From the NCBI GenBank assembly GCA_963971425.1, contig OZ020514.1:45909527-45973526 (forward strand): a stretch of 64,000 nucleotides of DNA, written 5' to 3'. The stretch is from Bryoerythrophyllum caledonicum (taxonomy: Eukaryota; Streptophyta; Bryopsida; Pottiales; Pottiaceae). Under the pieces are notes generated by a model that was not told the DNA's origin, did no database searches, and saw only the letters and a list, made by a program, of their open reading frames with translations. A program made the position numbers and the translations under genes. Below, piece by piece: positions 1-11,183 of the stretch (its first letter is position 1; each line of letters begins with the position of its first letter).

Positions 1-774
1 GCCTTTCCATGCGCTAATTCTTTAATTAGGAGCCACATTGTGGCAACCAAGAATTTTATGAAGTTAACCAAAAAAATGAATAGAAAGGAAAAAAATGAGA
101 AAAGGTAGAAAAAACAAAAACAATAGAAAAGAAGTAGAAATAGAAGTGGTGGAGAAGAATTTACCTCCTACTGAGTCATGGACCACAATTGGCCACGATG
201 AGGAGATCACGGAAGAAAGAATTAGGAGAAGAAGCGAAATGATGGTGAGGGGAAGGAAAAAAGAAGGAGGCTTAAAAAGCCCTTAAAAAAGTAGGTAAAA
301 AGGTCCAAAAGGCTTGGGCAAACCCTTCACCAATTACTAAGTAAAATTAGGAATTACCCCAAGCAAGGGAAATTCAATCTAGGTAGATTAATTAGATTTA
401 GCATCCTTGGAATTAGCTTAATAGCTCACTTATTGGAGATCATGCGCACCCCATGTGGCATGAAATTAAAGTAGGAGATTTAGATATTCCTTGGTTAGTG
501 GGACACCCACTTTTGTTAATGCAAGGGTGGCACGGAGATTGGTAGTCATAGGTGAATAGTTGTTTTAAGAGGAAAGTCTTTATTGGAAGGTGGAAAAGGC
601 GGCGGGGAACATCCTTGGGAACGCAAGGAGAGCAAAGGCTTGGGGGGTTTACCCCCTGAAGAGGCTCATTTGGTAGTGTGCAAGGAATGTGGTGAGAAGG
701 GAGAACAGGGAGAGAGACTGAGAAACTGAGAGAGAGCCGGAAGCCCCGGCCACGAACAGGAGAAAAATCAGGTT
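1..774. other. A/G-rich noncoding stretch, no gene
   Basis: Purine-rich, lysine/arginine-coding-biased sequence. The only open frame (95-286, 63 codons) is a low-complexity Lys/Glu/Arg run without a recognisable domain, and I do not call it a gene. Together with the minisatellite that follows and a primer-site-like motif near 1,616 it may be part of a long terminal repeat that starts before the window. Confidence 0.4.
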
Positions 775-1440
775 AGGAGCAAAGGTCGAATCACGAGCAA
801 GATCACAAGAGCTGGAGCAAGCACGACGAACAAGAGGAGCAAGATCACAAGAGCTGGAGCAAGCACGACGAACAAGAGGAGCAAGATCACAAGAGCTGGA
901 GCAAGCACGACGAACAAGAGGGTGAAGATCACACAAACTGGAACGGAGCACAATAAGGTCGAATCACGAGCAAGATCACACGAGCTGGAGCAAGCACGAC
1001 GAACAAGAGGGTGAAGATCACGAGAGTTGGAGCAAGCACAAGAAGGCCGAATCACGAGCAGGATCACGAGAGTTGGAGTGAGCACAAGAAGGCCGAATCA
1101 TAAGCAAGATCACACGAGCTGGAGCAAGCACGACGAACAAGAGGGTGAAGATCACACGAACTGGAACGGAGCACAAGAAGGTCGAATCACGAGCAAGATC
1201 ACACGAGCTGGAGCAAGCACGACGAACAAGAGGGTGAAGATCACACGAACTGGAACGGAGCACAAGAAGGTCGAATCACGAGCAAGATCACACGAGCTGG
1301 AGCAAGCACGACGAACAAGAGGGTGAAGATCACACGAATTGGAGCTGAGCACAAGAAGGCCGAATCACGAGCAAGATCACATGAGCTGGAGCTGAGCACA
1401 ACGAACAAGAGGGTGAAGATCACGAGCCGGAGTTGAAGTT
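775..1440. repeat. Minisatellite with 42-bp and 89-bp units
   Basis: Units built on the phrase GAGCTGGAGCAAGCACGACG recur. Three early units repeat every 42 bp (AAGATCAC at 799, 841 and 883). Later units repeat every 89 bp: GAGGGTGAAG starts at 1141, 1230 and 1319. The 89-bp unit is an extended version of the 42-bp one (42 + 47). Several overlapping frames stay open on both strands through the array because the unit is poor in stops; these are by-products of the repeat and not genes. Confidence 0.9.
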
Positions 1441-2220
1441 CAAAGGCGAAGGACGGAGGGTGAACCGAACTAAATCAGGGAGCCTCTCCTCTCCCGTGGA
1501 CTAGTGAACAATTCCTTGTGCATGATAGGAACCCTAATTTTCTAAATACAAAAATCATGCGGAAGCGCTGCCAATTTTTTACTAGCGTTAGGGTTTGCTA
1601 TATGTTCAACCCAACAATTGGTTTAATCGTCATTAGTAAGTGAACGGAGCTGGAGGCTCATGCATGGTGTAAGTTTCGAATAGGATTACTTGTGTAAATG
1701 TATGTGGTGTACACGTGAATGTGTGGTGCATGATCTTGAATAAACGCATATGTTAAGTGTACACTGCTGGTCGTTGGCTGTGGGTCCAGGATTGAGTCAA
1801 ACGGTTAATTAAAGGCTGCCATTGTGTTAAGCAAGAAAAACTAATAAGAATACAAAAAACAAACATAGAAAACGGAGTCACAACCACGAAGATAATGAAG
1901 AATTAAACTTTGGGGATAATAAGAAGAAGCCTGTCTGCTGGCCACTGCTGTCAGGGTCGCACTTAATTCTGGAATTGGTTGTTGAGGTTCTAATCAAGTT
2001 CACAAGGTGGAATTGAACCTATTTGAGCTTTAAAACGTTGAAAATGGAGCTTTGAGGTGGAACTTATGCTTGTTTAAAAGTAGGGTTTAATTTAAGGCTG
2101 GATCTAGCCATCACAGCACTAATCATTGACGAACCTTCTTAAGTGACCACACCTTGGGTCACCGTGCTTGTATGAATGGTTGAAGTATGTTTGAACAAGG
2201 GGCTGCATCCCACACTTAGG
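1441..2220 (+). other. Possible 3' end of an LTR and degenerate primer site
   Basis: The sequence ATGCGGAAGCGCTG at about 1558 is followed by an A/T-rich stretch, then CCCAACA and ATTGGTTTAATCG at about 1607-1626. This resembles the end of a plant-type LTR (…CCAACA) followed by a decayed initiator-Met primer site (consensus TGGTATCAGAGC). The same ATGCGGAAGCGCTG block occurs inverted near 26,860 inside another LTR-type insertion. No coding sequence is recognisable from here to 2,220. The match is short, so this is only a suggestion. Confidence 0.3.
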
Positions 2221-2229
2221 GTCTTGTGT

Positions 2230-4416
2230 TCAAGATAAGCCACCCGTTAGGGGGTGGTTTATTTGGCTCACACCCTTCGCAACACGAACATCAAAGCGAA
2301 TAGCAAACTCATGAACCAGATCCTCATCACAAAGAACGTCGTACTTCTTCACTGCCGACCTGAACTCTGGCGGGGCCTCGTTGGTCGTTGGAGTAATCCC
2401 GTTGTTCCTCCCCTTCAAGAATGCTGAGCGAGCATCAGACTGCTCCAATTCGCGTCGGATGTTATCAAGGGTTTCATCGTTGATACCCTTCTCAGCGGCA
2501 AGCAACGTAAACTGCTCATACGCCTATGGGACATATGCGGACTCTCCAGGCTTCTTCAGTGGATAATCGCGATACTTCAACATCAATTCGTTCTTGATGA
2601 TGTTGTTCATCTTTACATCCTTTACCCACGACTTCATCAACACACCTGTAGCCCCTTTCTCCTTTCCTGCGTTCACCTTAATATACACCTTCTTATCCAG
2701 AATCGCCTTAGCCAGCTTCATGGAGTCCTCATCACGCAGGTTGACGAGGTACGAAAGGTCCGTGTGAGTGATGTCCCGTTGTGGCATTTGTGGAATCTGA
2801 AGAGGAGGTTGACCGTTCTCCTAAATTAATTGACCCATCTGCCAAGCGGTGAAAACCACTTGCCACTTGTTGTAGAGATCATCAGGAACAAAAACAAGGG
2901 GTAGCTTCTGGGTCTCCCCGTCTTTAGCCTTACTTTTAATGACAGTGAGGTGATTCCTGCAAAAATCCTGCAACAATCATGATGAATAGAGTCAGGTTCC
3001 AACACATGTAAGGCTGTCGGCTGCCAGCCGACGGTCAGATACACTGAAGCTACACAACACAATTAACATGAACAAACAAATGAGCAGTAAAAGTACCTTC
3101 CACGCAGCATGGTCTTCAAGCTGGTCAACGCGACCAAGCTCAATCCACCTCTCCCTTATTCTACGAAGTTGGGGAACGTAGGTCTCTTCCGCTTTCTTCT
3201 CGGCAACATCAACGTTCAGGAGGTTCGAAATTTTCACCAAGTCGTCTTGAGTATTCGACCTGAGTACGATAATGTCCCACTCCATGAAATACTTAGCTCT
3301 CGACGATTCGGGGTCCTCCATCTCTCCGAGCTTCTTACACACAGAGTATGTGTGCTGCCCACCAATGATGAACCAATGACAATTTGGTTCTTCATACCAC
3401 TTGTACGTCTGACCGCCGAAATGAACTTGGTCCTCCGTCATTTTGGGCACGCTCCTGCGAAGAAGTTCCATACCCTTTAACTCCTTGCCATCTTGAGCAG
3501 AACCTGGTGGAGCACGCAGAGGAACGCAATATAGTGGCGGTTTTGCCCGCCAAGGACCAACAACTATGTAGATGATTCGAAGCTAGTCGAGGCGCCTTTC
3601 GACGAGTTCACCGTAAACCATTCCATGGGGCGTAAGGTGGATCTTTGACAAATGAATCTTTATTGGCAGAACCTGCTGCCCAAACGGATAACAACGCCCT
3701 AATCCTTTCTCGACGGTGTTGTACATCTCTTCGACCTCCTTACTGTTGGTATTGGATGAGAGGTTGTTCAGATATACCAGGGCTTCGGCCACCGTCTTCA
3801 CCTTCGCAGTTTTCTTAGACGCCCGCTTCTTTCGAGCCGGATCAGGTGCCACAGCAACAATATTCAGCGCAGAACTGCTAGCCTTTTTTGAGGCCCTAGG
3901 CTTCTTTGCAGCTTTACGTCTGCCATTCCCCTCAGATCCGCCATTGAGTGCCACTCTCTGGTCCTTCGCCTGCATAAAACATTCCACCAATCCCGCGCGG
4001 CTCTCTAGGTGCAAGTCGGTAAATTGCATGCCCACCTCCTGTGCTGACGTGCAGAGCTCCTGTGAGCAAAGGGCTCGGCGAATTCGAACAGCATATGACT
4101 CCGGGTCGTCGTCGGCTACTCGAACTTTCACCTTTAGTAGAAGTCAAATACATTCGTCGTCCTCAGGATCTTCCATAATATCCATCACGGCGACAAGGTT
4201 TCTACCAAGAAAACTCTTGCCCAAGTGCTTCCCGTTGATTCCCATTTCAGTCACCTCCCCTAGCCTCCAGGTAATGCCCCATTCGGTCAATTCACGACGA
4301 GCCTCGAATGTGGCATTCGGTACCTGAATAGCGAGCCAGACTACCTCGTCCTCACTAATACAAGGCCCAAATAGCCACTTCAGTTTACTCAACCTGCACA
4401 ACAAAATAGCGAGCAT
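2230..4416 (-). CDS. ParB-like (GGQH-motif) protein of element A
   Basis: Read right to left, the segments are: an N-terminal part with LTEWGITWRL (4,416-4,144); a stretch with basic Lys/Arg/Ala clusters such as KKRASKK, likely nuclear targeting, ending in IKIHLSKIHLTPHGMVYGEL (4,131-3,583); the signature WFIIGGQHTYSV (3,471-2,992); then a C-terminal region with KVYIKV and IKNELMLKYRDYPL (2,787-2,230). A short β-like segment, P-x-x-x-x-x-L, followed by the IIGGQH turn matches the layout of the ParB/sulfiredoxin/DGQHR N-terminal domain (GERR in ParB). All segments align with a second copy in element B. At least one GT-AG intron is visible (about 2,957-3,096). The frame is interrupted in places, so this copy may be decayed. 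Family assignment rests on motif layout only; DNA binding is inferred. Confidence 0.55.
2957..3096 (-). other. Intron of the ParB-like gene carrying a palindrome
   Basis: On the minus strand the reading frame runs …HAAWK and meets GGTACTTTT (donor at 3,096). An acceptor TGTTGCAG lies at 2,968, with a second possible AG at 2,957. The 17-bp palindrome GTCGGCTGCCAGCCGAC (3,016-3,032) sits inside this intron. Splice sites are by eye. Confidence 0.6.
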
Positions 4417-4757
4417 TGCTCGTGAGCCACATCCGAGTAGAACGTCGTCGGCTGGCAGCCAACACTAAAGATTACCATTGGAACAGAGCACAATTGCTAC
4501 AATATATGACATTACTACATTCAATGGAATTAAGAATTGAAAAATCGAAAATATATACAGCTTGCCATCGGCTGGCAGCCGACGATGAAAGAGAATTATA
4601 CCTATCAACTGACGTCATTTTGTCGGCTGCTAGAAAAAACCCGTCAGCTAGTCACTTTGACTCTAGCGCTCGAGCTCCTCCGCCTCGTTCCGCCTGCTGG
4701 ATGCTCCTCCACTGCTTTCTTCAACTTCCGGAAACACTACATCGGCTGGCCGCGGAC
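3016..4757. repeat. Element-A palindromes, left group
   Basis: Copies of one palindrome: GTCGGCTGCCAGCCGAC at 3,016-3,032; GTCGGCTGGCAGCCAAC at 4,447-4,463; ATCGGCTGGCAGCCGAC at 4,567-4,583; and degraded halves near 4,622 and 4,742. The first lies in an intron and the others just upstream of the exon that starts near 4,400. Each has 8-bp arms around one central base. Variants change single positions, so these are related copies and not random matches. Confidence 0.85.
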
Positions 4758-4799
4758 GGATTCAATCCTAAACAAGGAAAAGTCTTACAACCTATTCCT

Positions 4800-6103
4800 G
4801 AAGCTGCTTAACTAAACCTGGAAGAGTAGATTGCAAATGACCCGGTTTGGTGGAAGCCTGACCTTTTATACATCCTCAAATCTTAACGCCGCAACCGTTC
4901 GATCAACTTTTGTCCTTAATCGAAAGGCCATCGAAGCATCTCGGTAGTCTGATTGTCTGATAGTCTCGGTAGTCTGACAGTTTTCATCCAACCGACTAGA
5001 TTTACAGTTGGCATTTTCAATTTCATTTAAATTTATTATTTAATTTTCCAATATTCAGATTTACTTGTCGTTTTTTTGATCTGATGTAACTTTCTTTTTG
5101 ATATTCTAATTCAGATTTTTTTAAATGTCTCTTATATACTCTTTGATTTTTTGAAATTTCTTTTTAGTTTGGCTTTCGGATTCGACTCATTCTTCCTCGT
5201 CATTTATATTTTGTTTTTGATTCTCTGATAAAATCTTTTCAAATTTTGCAAGGAAGTTTTGTGTTGAAATTTCACATTCGATTCCGTTTGAATTTGAATT
5301 TGAAGTCCAAAAATGAACGCGCGCGAATTTCTGGGCGCGAATCCACGAAGGTGTTTCTCGCGCGAAATTTCAAAATCGACTTTCGCGCACATTGTTCAGC
5401 TGAGAGAGGGATATCAACGCATCTATTCCGAATCCTCTGTCATTTCTCGTCTGCTTCTCTTTATTGCACCTGCTCTCACACGCTTTCGTGTAGTATAGTT
5501 ATTGTCTCAGCTTAGATCGTCCTCTTTGAACTTTTCTACACTGGCTATATTTAGCATTCAAGCATTCTACCTGTTGCGCATTGACAAGCACTTTCTGGAA
5601 GTAGGCGTTCATTTATGGTGTAGGCGATCATGTATGGTTCAATTCTATTCAATGCTTTCTCCGGTTAGAGCTCAGATTCCATGTTCAGTAAAATCCGTGT
5701 ATTGTCCTGTAGCTTTCCAGATTTTGAGTCGCAATTTGATACTGTGTAAGTCGACCTTGTTGCCTCACCTTAACGTTGATTTTGCGTTGATCACCTGACT
5801 ACCTGAAGTCTTGATACCCTAATCACTGGAAACCGAATGTGTGTACAAAAGTGCTCCTTCCCAGTTTGTATCTGCATTCCAAGAAATCATGCACATGCTC
5901 TTTCCGAATCACGAATTCCCAAGTCTCATGCAAAAGCACTGAAATCCTTCGGAAGTTCACCCAAAACTCAAAACCCTAATCTTGAATCCTAATCCAAAAA
6001 CCTAATGCATCAGTTTTGACTTTGTGACGCATGCATGCACACACTCCCTATTTGTGAGCCGTTCTCGGGCTGGATTCATAGGTTGATATATTCGACAAAT
6101 TTT
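4800..6103. promoter_or_regulatory. Divergent promoter region of element A
   Basis: About 1.3 kb without a credible gene between the minus-strand ParB-like gene and the plus-strand transposase gene. It is A/T-rich on the left (4,990-5,240) and has a CpG-rich core at 5,315-5,390. Short open frames here (5,204-5,798) have no family features. It probably carries both promoters and 5' leaders; transcription starts cannot be placed. Confidence 0.5.
5320..5388. promoter_or_regulatory. Three E2F-like sites
   Basis: GCGCGAATTT at 5,321, GCGCGAAA at 5,360-5,367 and TTTCGCGC at 5,381-5,388 lie within 70 bp. The second and third are perfect TTTCGCGC in opposite orientation and match the plant E2F/DP consensus (TTTSSCGC). 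Their position in the middle of the divergent promoter suggests S-phase-linked expression of the element. No binding evidence exists here. Confidence 0.45.
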
Positions 6104-6129
6104 GTCAGCTCCCAGCCGACGAAGCCCAG

Positions 6130-9100
6130 TTGGCATTCTGGATCATGGACTGCGGACCCATTTTATCGTTTATGAAGAACGGAAAATCAGGTCGATGGAA
6201 GCCACGTAAAGGTGTTCAAGTCGCCCTAACTCACTCAGGTCTCTATTATGCTGGTCGCGCAGTTGTTCAAAAAATCATTCTGAGGGATCCATGGATTATT
6301 CGTGTCAAGGTAATCAATATTTCCAATTCGATGGAAATGCCCATTCCGTTCCCAATTGATGGACTATCCCTGCTTCGCGAATACTTGGCCGGTCAATCGA
6401 TTGGGATGCGGCTAACCTTCGTCCATTTGCTATCATCGACGAACTCATTGAGGATCCACCGGAATCCATATTGCAACCCGTTGAGGATATCAAACCAGTT
6501 CTGTTGTTTCTGAACCTTCGTGACGGAATGAAGGTTGCCCTCCTTGTTGATGTCATGGGTCACAACTATTGTGCAGGCGTTGGAGTTATCGACGAGTGCT
6601 CACGAAAGGGATCATGGGAAGGGTTCCTAATTCCTCCCAGCTTCTTTCTGGTTGTCCGAGTCTAGACAGTAAATGTTAAGTTCCTCACTCATACTGCGAG
6701 CTCCCTGAGGTGAGCATGCTTGGTGACACGGTGGGTAACCTTGTCCTCTGGAGTGGCTATTGAGTTCGCCCCATGCGTGTCGGTGACGACACTGGATACT
6801 CCTCATCTGATGAATATTCAGTGAGTGAGATGTCAGGCGCTTCGGATGACGATGATCGCGGGGACATGATCTATGATGACAGCACTTTTTAAGTGTCCAC
6901 AGGATTCAATGCGGATTCAGGAAGCGACTCCGAAGTATGTCGAGAGCAATATGAGGACGTTCCGTCGGTTGGCAGCCGACGTTCAACTGATCAACCACCG
7001 ATTAAAGCAACCTTCTCTTCAGGGGTCAATTGTGATCAATTTCAGTATCCGGATCGACCACAATGGAGGAACAATAACTGCCATTTGCTCGACAATAATC
7101 TCGCTTTAGTTGGGCGGGCGATGATTCAAGTTTGTCTCCCGCATGAAGCATGTGATGCGGACATTTTGGGTGACACTGACGTTGGCGTACTCTTTGTTTC
7201 TGAGCATGAGGATCTTCAGATGACGACGCTACACTGGAAGATTTCGCACACGCGCCTTGAAGGTGGTCCGCTGCTGTTAGATTGCCTCATCTACTGCTTT
7301 GAGCACAATCAAGCCACATGTAAAGATGACGGGCTTGAGGGGGTGGCCATGGATCCATACAGAGGTATGAAACGGAAGCTTAAGCAGAAGTGCGATGTTT
7401 CTGTTTCCAAGTTTCGACGCCTCCAGTCCAAAGATTCTTGTCAGCTTGTTAGTTCGAAAAAGTATTGTTCGAGACGATGCTGTCAGATTTTTCTTTGGGC
7501 GGACACTTGTAAAATCCGCCAGCAGTTCTACTCCTCAAGCTTTGAGCAATGGCGTTAAACTGCGTACGCTGTTCAGGGCCAGCTCCACGATGTTCCTGGC
7601 TTCCGGAAACCCTTCATAACTCTACATGGTGTCAACGTTTGCGAAGTTGCGTGGTTTCGCATTCATGGCGTCTCCAAGTCTGCATACTACAAGTATAAAT
7701 CAGATTCATTGAACAGACGCATAAATGGTGGTCATGGAAATGCGGGAATTCTGCACCGTAGGTCTTAGACTGTTCAGGCTCGTGGGACCATTTCCAGAAT
7801 CATCAACGATAATGCAGACCACATGCCAAATGAGTTTCGAGTCATCGGCAACAAGAGGGTTGCATCTCTGATGGTTCTTCCTGCTACGATGAACTGGAAT
7901 CATCTCCGTGACATGTCCAACCTGGTATGGTTCAACATTCTTACTACTTGCACATTTGACTTGCTCATGTAACCCATTGTGTCGGCTGGCAGCCGATGCA
8001 TGTCTTTTTTTGCATCTCATTAATTCTACCTCATTAGTCTTGATCGCTATCTCTTTCGATTCCAGGTGAACTCTGAATGCTGTGTCAAGCCAATTTCGCA
8101 ATCTGCTGTTAGTCGATTGAAACCGAAGTTTTTTTGGAACGTTGAAGTGAAGGCCGTTGGTAGCAACTTTTCGAGATGTACCGAGTGTGACTATCTGGTT
8201 GAGTTTCTAGCCAAATATCCTCGCGGGTCCGACGAATGGCAAGCACTGCATGATGATCGGGCGAGGCATCTCAACTACAAAAGTGCTTGCCGTAATGTGT
8301 ACTCCTGATGGACATCTCAGTCCATTAATTACCCGTCTGAGTTTCTCTGCATTATTCAAGACAAGATGGACACTTCAAAGATGGTCATTCCAAGAATGCA
8401 GCGGATTACGAAGGCGACCGCAGGTCTTGGACAAATTCCTATTTCATGTACTGGCATGCTTACTCACGGTCACGGTCACGGCGACGGTGCGTATGCGCAT
8501 TACTCGACGTCCTTATGGCCTGGGGACTCCAATTTTACAATCTAGTGGATATGTCGTGTGCTTTTAGTTTTAGAGCGCCGCCCTGTGCAAGAGTCTAAGA
8601 AGCTTTTCACATGTCCACGTCAACGTCCATTCTTTGAAGCTCTACTTCGTGGTAAATCCGGATGTAGTTCTTTGATTCCCGAATCTAGGGGCGATCCGCT
8701 CCCAATGGCTTCACTCGCTCAACCGGAAGTTTGGTTTCCTTGGAAGTTGTATCTCCAACTTGATAATTCCGCAAAGGATAACAAGAACCGATTTGTCATG
8801 GCCTTCTACTCTCTTCTCACAACCAGACAAATTCTCAAGGAAGTGATTGTAGAATTCTTGATTGTCAGCCACACTCATGAGGACATTGATGCGCATTTTA
8901 GTTACCTTTCAAAATTCATCAAACGGAAAAACATTTACTGCTTAGTTGACCTCATGAAATCTTTCATGGACTCTCAGAAGACAATGGCCTTTATTCGTGA
9001 ACTTGTTCGAGAGGTTTCTGATTTCAAAAGTTACATTGCTGATTACCATCACAAAGGCAAGAATAAGCTTGTTGGCCTTGGTGAGATGCACCTTTTCAAA

Positions 9101-10246
9101 TTTTACGTTGAAGAGGAAGGTGAAGATGCGGGATGGCCGGTCATGAGATACTAGAGAAGTGCGACGGATTCATCATGGCTCCCTCCGGATGAGGCTCATT
9201 TGTTTCTGACATCGTTCTGTTTGCATTCATTTTCTTCCGATTTTCTTGTTACTTATTTGTTGGCTGCCAGCCAACGGATTTTACCTTTGTGCTTCTTTTG
9301 TCCTTCTTTCCTTCCATTTCATTGCTTTCTTGTTTTTGTCTAACTCTTTTGTATATTGCATTCAAATAAGCCTGTGAAGATGTGGACGGCGGATCAATTC
9401 GGGAATCCTAACCTTCCGATTGGTGATCCAAAACCAATACCCTTCAAGCCGCTTTGGGGTGACGTTGATGTCAACGAATCGAAGCAAAACAAGGAGAAGG
9501 AGGTTGCAAGAGCCACTGGAAACAGCAAGAAGTAGTCCTTTATCAAGAACGGTATTGCAAGGTATATTGAGTTCTGGAGGACGGGCATGGCTCGAGACAA
9601 ACGATATGCCGCGGATATAGAGCCTTTCATTGATTATTGGGAGCATCTTTTACAACTAATATCTGGTCCTCTCCCTCCAAACCCCGACTGTCTACAAGAA
9701 GGATTCTGGCCGAAATCGGACTGGATGCGTGATCATGCTCGCGCAGCGTCACAGCCGGATGCAATAATTTTTGGCTTGGATGTCACACTAGAAGATGAAC
9801 CCGACGCTTACCCTTTCTGCGGCCCCGAGATGAGCCGTCCGAAATTATCCTTCAATCCATTTCGTGATGTTCTTCTTGGTGATTTTGTACTCTGCCGACC
9901 TTGCACTGGGCATTACCTTCCTGTGTGGATGGGCCGGGTAGTGGAGTGCGTCAATCACAGTCCTAGGGATTCCTACGATAACTTTAAGGTTGAATGGTGG
10001 GTTCCACTCACGACCAAGAAAGATTCTAAGAAGATCATCGGGAAGGAGTGCTGGAATAAGCGGTGGGAGCGTGAGCAAAGGGATCCAGATGTTCAGAACT
10101 GCAGTATTGTTCTCTTCTCGCATCGCTACCCGTCTCATAATAAGCGTAGGCCTCCAAAGACCCACCGTATCCCACCTGAAGCAGCGAGCGCTGCAATGGC
10201 TTGTTTGGAGGTAGGTGGCATCGCTGTTCATGGAAGTAGCGAATGA
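6130..10246 (+). CDS. DUF7869-type transposase-like protein of element A
   Basis: A multi-exon gene. The N-terminal part (6,130-6,660) has two similar blocks, GVQVALTHSGLYYAG and GMKVALLVDVMGHNYCAG. The middle (6,893-7,900) has a Cys-rich stretch KYCSRRCCQ, then FYSSSFEQ and a block with SRIINDNADHM. Next come VSRLKPKFF and a FSRCTECDYL Cys pair (8,066-8,308). The catalytic-like core follows: IIQDKMDTSKMVIPR (about 8,352), LQLDNSAKDNKNRFVMAF (about 8,754) and VSHTHEDIDAHFSYLSK (about 8,868). D…DN…HTHEDID is the hallmark I know from proteins catalogued as DUF7869, thought to be transposon-related. The C-terminal part (9,587-10,246) has LGDFVLCRPC and W/E-rich blocks typical of the end of such proteins. 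Some joins between segments are out of frame; some are introns and others may be damage. Confidence 0.65.
7925..8065 (+). other. Intron in the DUF7869-type gene with a palindrome
   Basis: The frame ending …RDMSNL meets a donor GTATGG at 7,925. A pyrimidine-rich tract and TTCCAG end at 8,065, and the next exon reads VNSECCVKPIS. Copy 7,981-7,996 of the element palindrome lies in the middle. The homologous gene in element B has an intron at the same place (ending TTCTGCAG near 59,040), with a B-type palindrome nearby at 58,911. Confidence 0.65.
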
Positions 10247-10751
10247 TTGCATTTTCTTGGTCGGCTGCCAGCCGACGGGTTGATATTCTCTGCAATGTAA
10301 TTCGTTCATCATATATTAATTTGAATGTTGCCTGGAACAGTAGTATCTGCCGATCTTTCGGCCATTGATACATTTTTCAAGTAACTCATCTGACATGATC
10401 TCAGTCTGAGTAGTTGGTGTTATTCTTGTCGGCTGCCAACCAACAGCCTCTATATTTTGCATATGCAGTTCGATCCATTTTTTGTGGTCAAAGTCTTCGT
10501 GCGTGTGAAGGAAAGACTGAAATCTGTAGCACGTGTGTTGCTCGGTATTATAATGACGAGTAGATGGATAGTTGTACATGAGTAATTATTGTTGGTGCGC
10601 AATTTGCGGCAAGTGAATTATAAATTCACGGATTCACTGTATGTGAAGTATCTCATTGTGTTCAGTTGTTTTTGTGTATCTTGGTTTTTATTTGCTACAG
10701 GTTGGAGTGATTTCTTCTTTTCTTAGTTTGATTTTGTCTCCAGCCGACGAC

Positions 10752-11183
10752 ATGGTTGAGACTCGTAGTATGGCGCTTGTCAGGAGAGCGAGAGAGGAAA
10801 GGGGGGAGAGGGAGGCAAATGAGGCCAGAGTTGCCAGGGAGGCAGAGTCTCAGAATAGTATAGTGTCCGTAAACTCTGTGGATAGCACTGTTCCATCGAG
10901 TGACGTTCAGGAGGAGAATTGGAATGAGGAAGATGACGAAGAGGAGTCCAACCACGATGTCGATTCAGACGACGATGGCGGTCAGCATGTCAATGTACAG
11001 TTGGGATGCTCTGATGAAGATGACCTCCATTGCAATGGATCGGACGAGGTGGACTTGTGGGCTACGAGAAACTTTGACAGCGATTCGTTTTCAAGCTTTT
11101 CGGGTAATTCATTTGAAACCGGATGCGACACCGGTTCGGACGTGGACTCCGATATGTACGCTCCTGCATGGCGCAAGAATTGA
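10752..11183 (+). CDS. Acidic small protein of element A (unrecognised)
   Basis: An open frame of about 143 codons from the ATG at 10,752 (MVETRSMALVRRAREERGER) to 11,183; the frame is open further upstream to 10,656. The N-terminus is basic and helical and the rest is Asp/Glu/Ser-rich (ENWNEEDDEEES, DSDDDGG), ending APAWRKN. It follows the transposase-like gene on the same strand and could be a separate small gene or its last exon, since a TTTGCTACAG acceptor-like site lies just upstream near 10,700. I do not recognise the family. Acidic tails of this kind occur in chromatin-associated proteins, but nothing specific can be claimed. Confidence 0.45.
   Translation: MVETRSMALVRRAREERGEREANEARVAREAESQNSIVSVNSVDSTVPSSDVQEENWNEEDDEEESNHDVDSDDDGGQHVNVQLGCSDEDDLHCNGSDEVDLWATRNFDSDSFSSFSGNSFETGCDTGSDVDSDMYAPAWRKN

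Noticed and set aside
649-1423. Overlapping open frames on both strands, 60-105 codons
   Set aside because: Produced by the minisatellite; the units shift frame by their length (89 is not a multiple of 3) and encode low-complexity repeats.
1607-1626. Firm call of an LTR end and primer site
   Set aside because: Only a short, imperfect match to CCAACA plus TGGTATCAGAGC; kept as a low-confidence note only.
5204-5798. Open frames of 61-98 codons in the divergent promoter
   Set aside because: No family features, overlapping on both strands, and in a region that fits leaders and promoters better.
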